Source of the DNA: Geosporobacter subterraneus DSM 17957
Lineage (GTDB): Bacteria > Bacillota > Clostridia > Peptostreptococcales > Thermotaleaceae
NCBI RefSeq assembly: GCF_900142145.1
Contig: NZ_FQZV01000008.1
Coordinates: forward strand, 35,336-99,335
Length of the DNA: 64,000 bases
Direction: 5' to 3'
Numbering within the stretch: position 1 is the first letter of the stretch; each line of letters opens with the position of its first letter. Position numbers and translations under genes: made by a program. The notes beneath the pieces are model-generated. The model saw nothing but the letters and a program-made list of their open reading frames with translations. It did no database searches and was not told the DNA's origin. Below, one piece after another: positions 60,905-64,000 of the stretch.

Positions 60905-61870
60905 ATGGAGAACAAAAATGCACTGACGGCACAAGAGGTTGCCGATATACTTAAAATAGCTAAAAATACTGTGTACGAGCTTATCAAGCGCGGAGAAATA
61001 AATTCTTACAAAGTCGGTCGAAAAGTCAGATTTACAATGGATGATGTAGAAGAATATATCGCGCGTTCTAAAAATATTCAACCAACACCTCAAGCATCAT
61101 TTACTCTTTCAGATAAAGAAGGACACCATCCACATAATTTTTTTAATACTACAGAATTCTATGGAAAAAGCTTTGTTATCTGCGGTCAGGATATCATGCT
61201 GGATGTTTTATCAAATTACGTAGAACAACACCCCCATGGGGGGCCTGCTCTTCGTGCTTACATCGGCAGCTACAGCAGCCTCACCGCTTTATATCAAGGC
61301 AGCATTCAAGTTGCTTCTGCACATTTGTGGGACGGCGATACAGGACAATATAATGTACCTTATGTGCGGAGATTACTTCCTGGAATTCCAGCTGTAATTA
61401 TTCATTTAACCTACCGTATGCAGGGCTTATACGTTGCTAAAGGTAATCCAAGAAATATCAAGAACTGGAATGACTTTAAACGAACTGATATTTCAATGAT
61501 CAACCGAGAGAAAGGAGCCGGTTCCCGTGTGCTGCTTGATGAACACTTGCGTTTGCTGGGTATATACGGCAGTTCAATCAAAGGATATCAGCGGGAATCG
61601 CAGTCCCACATAACGGTAGCAAGTACTGTTGCCCGAGGCGGCGCAGATGTTGCAGTTGGTCATGAAAAAATCGCAAAACAAGTGGATGGTATTGACTTTA
61701 TCCCTCTGCAAAAAGAACGGTATGAACTGGTAGTCAAAAAAGAAGACATGCATATCCCACAGATACAAGCTATCTTGGAAATACTGCGTTCTAAAGAATT
61801 CAAAGAGGAATTCAACCATATTGGCGGTTACGATACCAGCGAAATGGGAAACATTGTAGCAGAAACTTAA
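60905..61870 (+). CDS. Excisionase-type HTH/PBP-like regulator next to modABC
   Basis: 321 residues. The N-terminal HTH of the excisionase family (NALTAQEVADILKIAKNTVYELIKRGEINSYKVGRKVRFTMDDVEEYI) precedes a periplasmic-binding-protein-like domain (GKSFVICGQDIMLDVLSNYVEQHPHGGPALRAY...HITVASTVARGGADVAVGHEKIAKQV). This architecture is used in Firmicutes and other bacteria as a Mo/W-responsive regulator (an alternative to ModE); the ligand is inferred. It is divergent from modABC, with shared operator-like boxes. AAGGAAGG precedes the ATG and a terminator follows. Confidence 0.85.
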   Translation: MENKNALTAQEVADILKIAKNTVYELIKRGEINSYKVGRKVRFTMDDVEEYIARSKNIQPTPQASFTLSDKEGHHPHNFFNTTEFYGKSFVICGQDIMLDVLSNYVEQHPHGGPALRAYIGSYSSLTALYQGSIQVASAHLWDGDTGQYNVPYVRRLLPGIPAVIIHLTYRMQGLYVAKGNPRNIKNWNDFKRTDISMINREKGAGSRVLLDEHLRLLGIYGSSIKGYQRESQSHITVASTVARGGADVAVGHEKIAKQVDGIDFIPLQKERYELVVKKEDMHIPQIQAILEILRSKEFKEEFNHIGGYDTSEMGNIVAET

Positions 61871-61905
61871 TTAACAATAAATTCTCACATTCTAATTTCA
61901 TAGTA

Positions 61906-61947
61906 AAACCGTCAGAATAAGAATTTTTTATCTGATGGCTTTTTTTA
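61906..61947 (+). terminator. Terminator of the mod regulator gene
   Basis: AAACCGTCAGA pairs with TCTGATGGCTTT around AATAAGAATTTTTTA, followed by TTTTTTT. Confidence 0.7.
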
Positions 61948-62044
61948 TAGACATTATAAACCTTTGGCTGAGACTATAGGTTCTAGTGTAAAAATCTCTC
62001 AAAAGACTCAGTACAATGTTATTGTACTCTACAAGTTTTTACAT

Positions 62045-63013
62045 TCAGCCTTTACTTTGAATCAATCCTCTCTTACGAATCCCTAAGAGAATTTGAGAAG
62101 TAACTGCCAATAAAGGCAATTCAATTAACGGACCAACAACTAATGCAAGGGCTATAAGAGGTTGATCTGGGAATGCAACCACAGCTATAGCTAAAGACAG
62201 GGGTGAATTTCTAGCTAGTGTGGTTAAGTTTAAACTTGCGGAGTCTTCATATGAAAACTTTAATAAACGGCTAACAATACGTCCAAGCATAAAATTAATC
62301 AGGAAAAAGAGAAAAACAGGAATAAGCAGCATGTATACTACATTTATGTTTTCAATTAAATATCTTCCTTGTGAAGCAAACATCGCCATAATAGCTAAAC
62401 TCAATAAAACAATTTGACCTGTTTCAAAAAAAGGTATAAGCTTTTTTTCTAATACCTTTTGTCGATTCTTAAAAATAAATCTCGTAGCATTGGCAAGCAA
62501 GAAAGGTAAAGCAAGCACAAGAAAAATACTTTCTATCAGGAAAGACATTTCAACAGTTTTCATCACTCCTGCGAAAAGAAGCAAAAAAACAGGTAGCAGT
62601 AAAACCTGTAAAATAAGATTAACTGGTAATATAGCTGTTGATAAAGGAACATTTCCTTTTGCTATCCCAGTAAAAACAAGATACCAATCTGTACATGGTG
62701 TTACCATCAACATAATAAAACCAACCCATAGGGCTGGTTGATCAAAAAGAAATATAGCACCTAATCCCCATGCCAGTAATGGTGTCCAGATAAAATTTAT
62801 TGTTAAACTCGTTCCTGCAAATTTAACATTTTCAAAGGCTTTCTTTAGATCTTTAATTGGAATGCCTAAAAATAAGCCGTACAGCATTAGAAGCAAGAAA
62901 GGAACAATAAACCGCTCAGCATTAACTTCTAAAACAGGTATTTGACCTAACAAAAGTCCTATTATAACAGCAAGTAAAATAAGCAATGTATGTAACTTTT
63001 CTAATATACTCAT
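62045..63013 (-). CDS. ACR3/BASS-type transporter (arsenite efflux-like)
   Basis: 322 residues with about ten hydrophobic segments. The family motif MLMVTPCTDWYLVFTGIAKGNVPLSTAILPVNLILQVLLLPVFL contains the conserved Cys of ACR3-type arsenite pumps. The C-terminal NSPLSLAIAVVAFPDQPLIALALVVGPLIELP also fits BASS proteins. It is probably arsenite or another anion efflux, but there is no arsR/arsC nearby. A perfect Fur-type box sits 68 bases upstream, which argues for iron or oxidative-stress control, unlike an ArsR-regulated ars operon. AAGGGGAACTATTT precedes the ATG. Confidence 0.75.
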   Translation of the reverse strand: MSILEKLHTLLILLAVIIGLLLGQIPVLEVNAERFIVPFLLLMLYGLFLGIPIKDLKKAFENVKFAGTSLTINFIWTPLLAWGLGAIFLFDQPALWVGFIMLMVTPCTDWYLVFTGIAKGNVPLSTAILPVNLILQVLLLPVFLLLFAGVMKTVEMSFLIESIFLVLALPFLLANATRFIFKNRQKVLEKKLIPFFETGQIVLLSLAIMAMFASQGRYLIENINVVYMLLIPVFLFFLINFMLGRIVSRLLKFSYEDSASLNLTTLARNSPLSLAIAVVAFPDQPLIALALVVGPLIELPLLAVTSQILLGIRKRGLIQSKG

Positions 63014-63080
63014 AAATAGTTCCCCTTATAGTCTTAGGTTTTATAACCTGAGTAGTCTTTAGTTTACAGAAAAACACAAA

Positions 63081-63095
63081 TGATAATTATTATCA
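63081..63095 (-). promoter_or_regulatory. Perfect Fur/PerR-type box
   Basis: TGATAATTATTATCA equals the 7-1-7 consensus exactly, embedded in a longer palindrome AATGATAATTATTATCATT. It lies 68 bases upstream of the transporter start and within the spacer to the CopZ-like gene, which reads in the same direction from farther upstream. Confidence 0.65.
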
Positions 63096-63215
63096 TTATT
63101 ATACCATAGAATCTATTTGCGTTTCAATTGTAACATGCATAGAAACGAAGCCTAGAGGGATATCCTTTGGGCTTTGCTTATTTAATAAAAAAATATGACA
63201 TAAATAAATGTACAG

Positions 63216-63707
63216 TTATTTAATTGCTAGTCCCTTATCTATTGCATCCTGAATTATTTGATGGCAGCACTTGCCTAATGGGTTATTCTTCTGACATTGT
63301 GCATCTTTCATTGCTCCGGTAAGTTTCAACACATCTTTCATATTTTCAGCACCATCTTTTACGACAGCATTTATAACCTGTTCCTCCGTTACTTTACTAC
63401 AATAACAAGCATATTTGGGATTTGCATCTTTTTTAAACCATATTGGCACTTTCACTTGCTGTTTGTTAAATTTGATATTTGTTTCTGGATTATAATAGAC
63501 AATATCACATTCTTCGTCCATACATAAATAATAATCTGTATCTCCAACCATTTCTGTTAGCGTTTCCGATACCAAATGCTTAACAGTAATATTTTTAACT
63601 TCAGCGCCTGATGTTTTACATATAGGGCACAAATTGTTTTCTTCTATTTTATATGTTGATTCTACTGTGCCTCCGCAGCAACATTTATTCAATTTTTCAT
63701 TAGTCAT
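63216..63707 (-). CDS. CopZ-like metallochaperone (zinc ribbon + BFD-type [2Fe-2S] domain)
   Basis: 163 residues. The N-terminus has a CCCGG...CPIC zinc-binding set, followed by YYLCMDEECDIVYYN. The C-terminus (YACYCSKVTEEQVINAVVKDGAENMKDVLKLTGAMKDAQCQKNNPLGKCCHQII) is a BFD-like [2Fe-2S] domain with a CxC...C...CC pattern. Such proteins are known as CopZ-type copper chaperones in some bacteria (Archaeoglobus CopZ). Whether this one handles copper, iron or arsenic is open. AAGGAGGATAAG precedes the ATG. It lies upstream of the ACR3-like gene and could be cotranscribed. Confidence 0.85.
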   Translation of the reverse strand: MTNEKLNKCCCGGTVESTYKIEENNLCPICKTSGAEVKNITVKHLVSETLTEMVGDTDYYLCMDEECDIVYYNPETNIKFNKQQVKVPIWFKKDANPKYACYCSKVTEEQVINAVVKDGAENMKDVLKLTGAMKDAQCQKNNPLGKCCHQIIQDAIDKGLAIK

Positions 63708-64000
63708 TTTATCTTATCCTCCTTGTAAGATAAATATAGGGTTAGGGCTCAAAAACCCACCCGAATGTTCTTTGACAACTTTAAATCTATTGTTCAGATG
63801 AATCAGTGACACCAGACATTGAATTTTTTAAACATCGTGCTATAATCTCTTTGTCAGAGAGATAGATGTGCATTCCTCCTGGATCCCTTCCATAGTAGAG
63901 GCTTATCCGTGAAAAAGCGTGTCACTCCACAAGGACGATTCGATGTTTAGCTGGTTGGGCCACCATTTGGTGTTACCCGTTTCAAATGCAAGGTTGTTTG
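63708..64000. other. Right-edge intergenic region with promoter-like sequence
   Basis: TTGAAT (63819-63824) and TATAAT (63841-63846) with a 16-base spacer form a fair plus-strand promoter. No gene can be recognised before the window ends. Confidence 0.4.

Noticed and set aside
63870..64000. Start of a transposase or intron at the right edge
   Set aside because: The composition changes and a promoter-like sequence precedes it, but too little sequence is available to recognise a gene.
1..64000. CRISPR arrays, tRNA or rRNA genes
   Set aside because: No regularly spaced repeats and no tRNA- or rRNA-like sequence was noticed by eye; a covariance-model scan was not possible.

Overview
The window looks like a chromosome segment of an anaerobic, endospore-forming member of the Clostridia (low-GC Firmicutes; an Alkaliphilus-like organism is a reasonable guess, but nothing here proves the genus). 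The clues are AT-rich DNA with strong AGGAGG-type ribosome sites, a Spo0E-family phosphatase, an S-layer-homology protein, a tungsten/molybdenum aldehyde:ferredoxin oxidoreductase cassette, a DUF438/hemerythrin-like protein, a CopZ-like Fe-S protein, Fur-type boxes and many clostridial transposon relics. No rRNA, tRNA or CRISPR array was seen.

Positions 1-24 kb are mostly housekeeping and accessory metabolism: the 3' part of prfC, a spo0E-like gene, small proteins, a YczE-type membrane protein, a large secreted GHL10-amidase fusion, a PTS (ascorbate/Ula-type IIA, IIC, IIB) plus split-transketolase operon headed by a PRD/BglG-type regulator, a secreted DUF4855 protein next to an SLH protein, proC, a TipA-like regulator, a methyltransferase, two transporters, a broken aminotransferase gene and a DUF454/DUF438 pair with a Fur-like box. 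Positions 24.5-28.8 kb hold an aldehyde ferredoxin oxidoreductase, two MoaD/ThiS-like proteins and a radical-SAM maturase behind a recognisable sigma-54 (-24/-12) promoter. Positions 28.8-31 kb are a graveyard of regulatory genes, including an ABC-ATPase/LuxR chimera. Positions 31-40.6 kb hold mtnK-mtnA (methylthioribose salvage), a selO remnant, a peptidoglycan-binding protein with two tandem repeats, an M20 amidohydrolase, an HD-GYP protein and a DUF362 ferredoxin.

Positions 38.6-58 kb are a mobile or defence island. It contains IS256, IS110, IS1634-type and IS630 remnants, a broken large serine recombinase, a truncated MobP-type relaxase with RadC-like and small accessory genes, and a complete type III restriction-modification operon (HTH protein, Mod, Res). 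Downstream of Res are a zinc-ribbon protein, a pRiA4b ORF-3-family protein and a SEC-C protein. About 13 kb of this is bracketed by two 246-bp direct repeats that share the same recombinase/KilA-N chimeric junction. Positions 58-64 kb carry modCBA with a divergent excisionase-HTH/PBP-like regulator, then a Fur-boxed ACR3/BASS-type transporter and a CopZ-like protein.

The most notable unexplained signals are a 194-bp MITE present twice with two different perfect 10-bp target duplications, the sigma-54 control of the oxidoreductase cassette, repeated AAACGAA boxes at the mod promoters, and the duplicated chimeric repeats around the restriction island. Molybdate/tungstate uptake at 58-61 kb and the pterin-metal oxidoreductase cassette at 25-29 kb plausibly serve the same metabolism.
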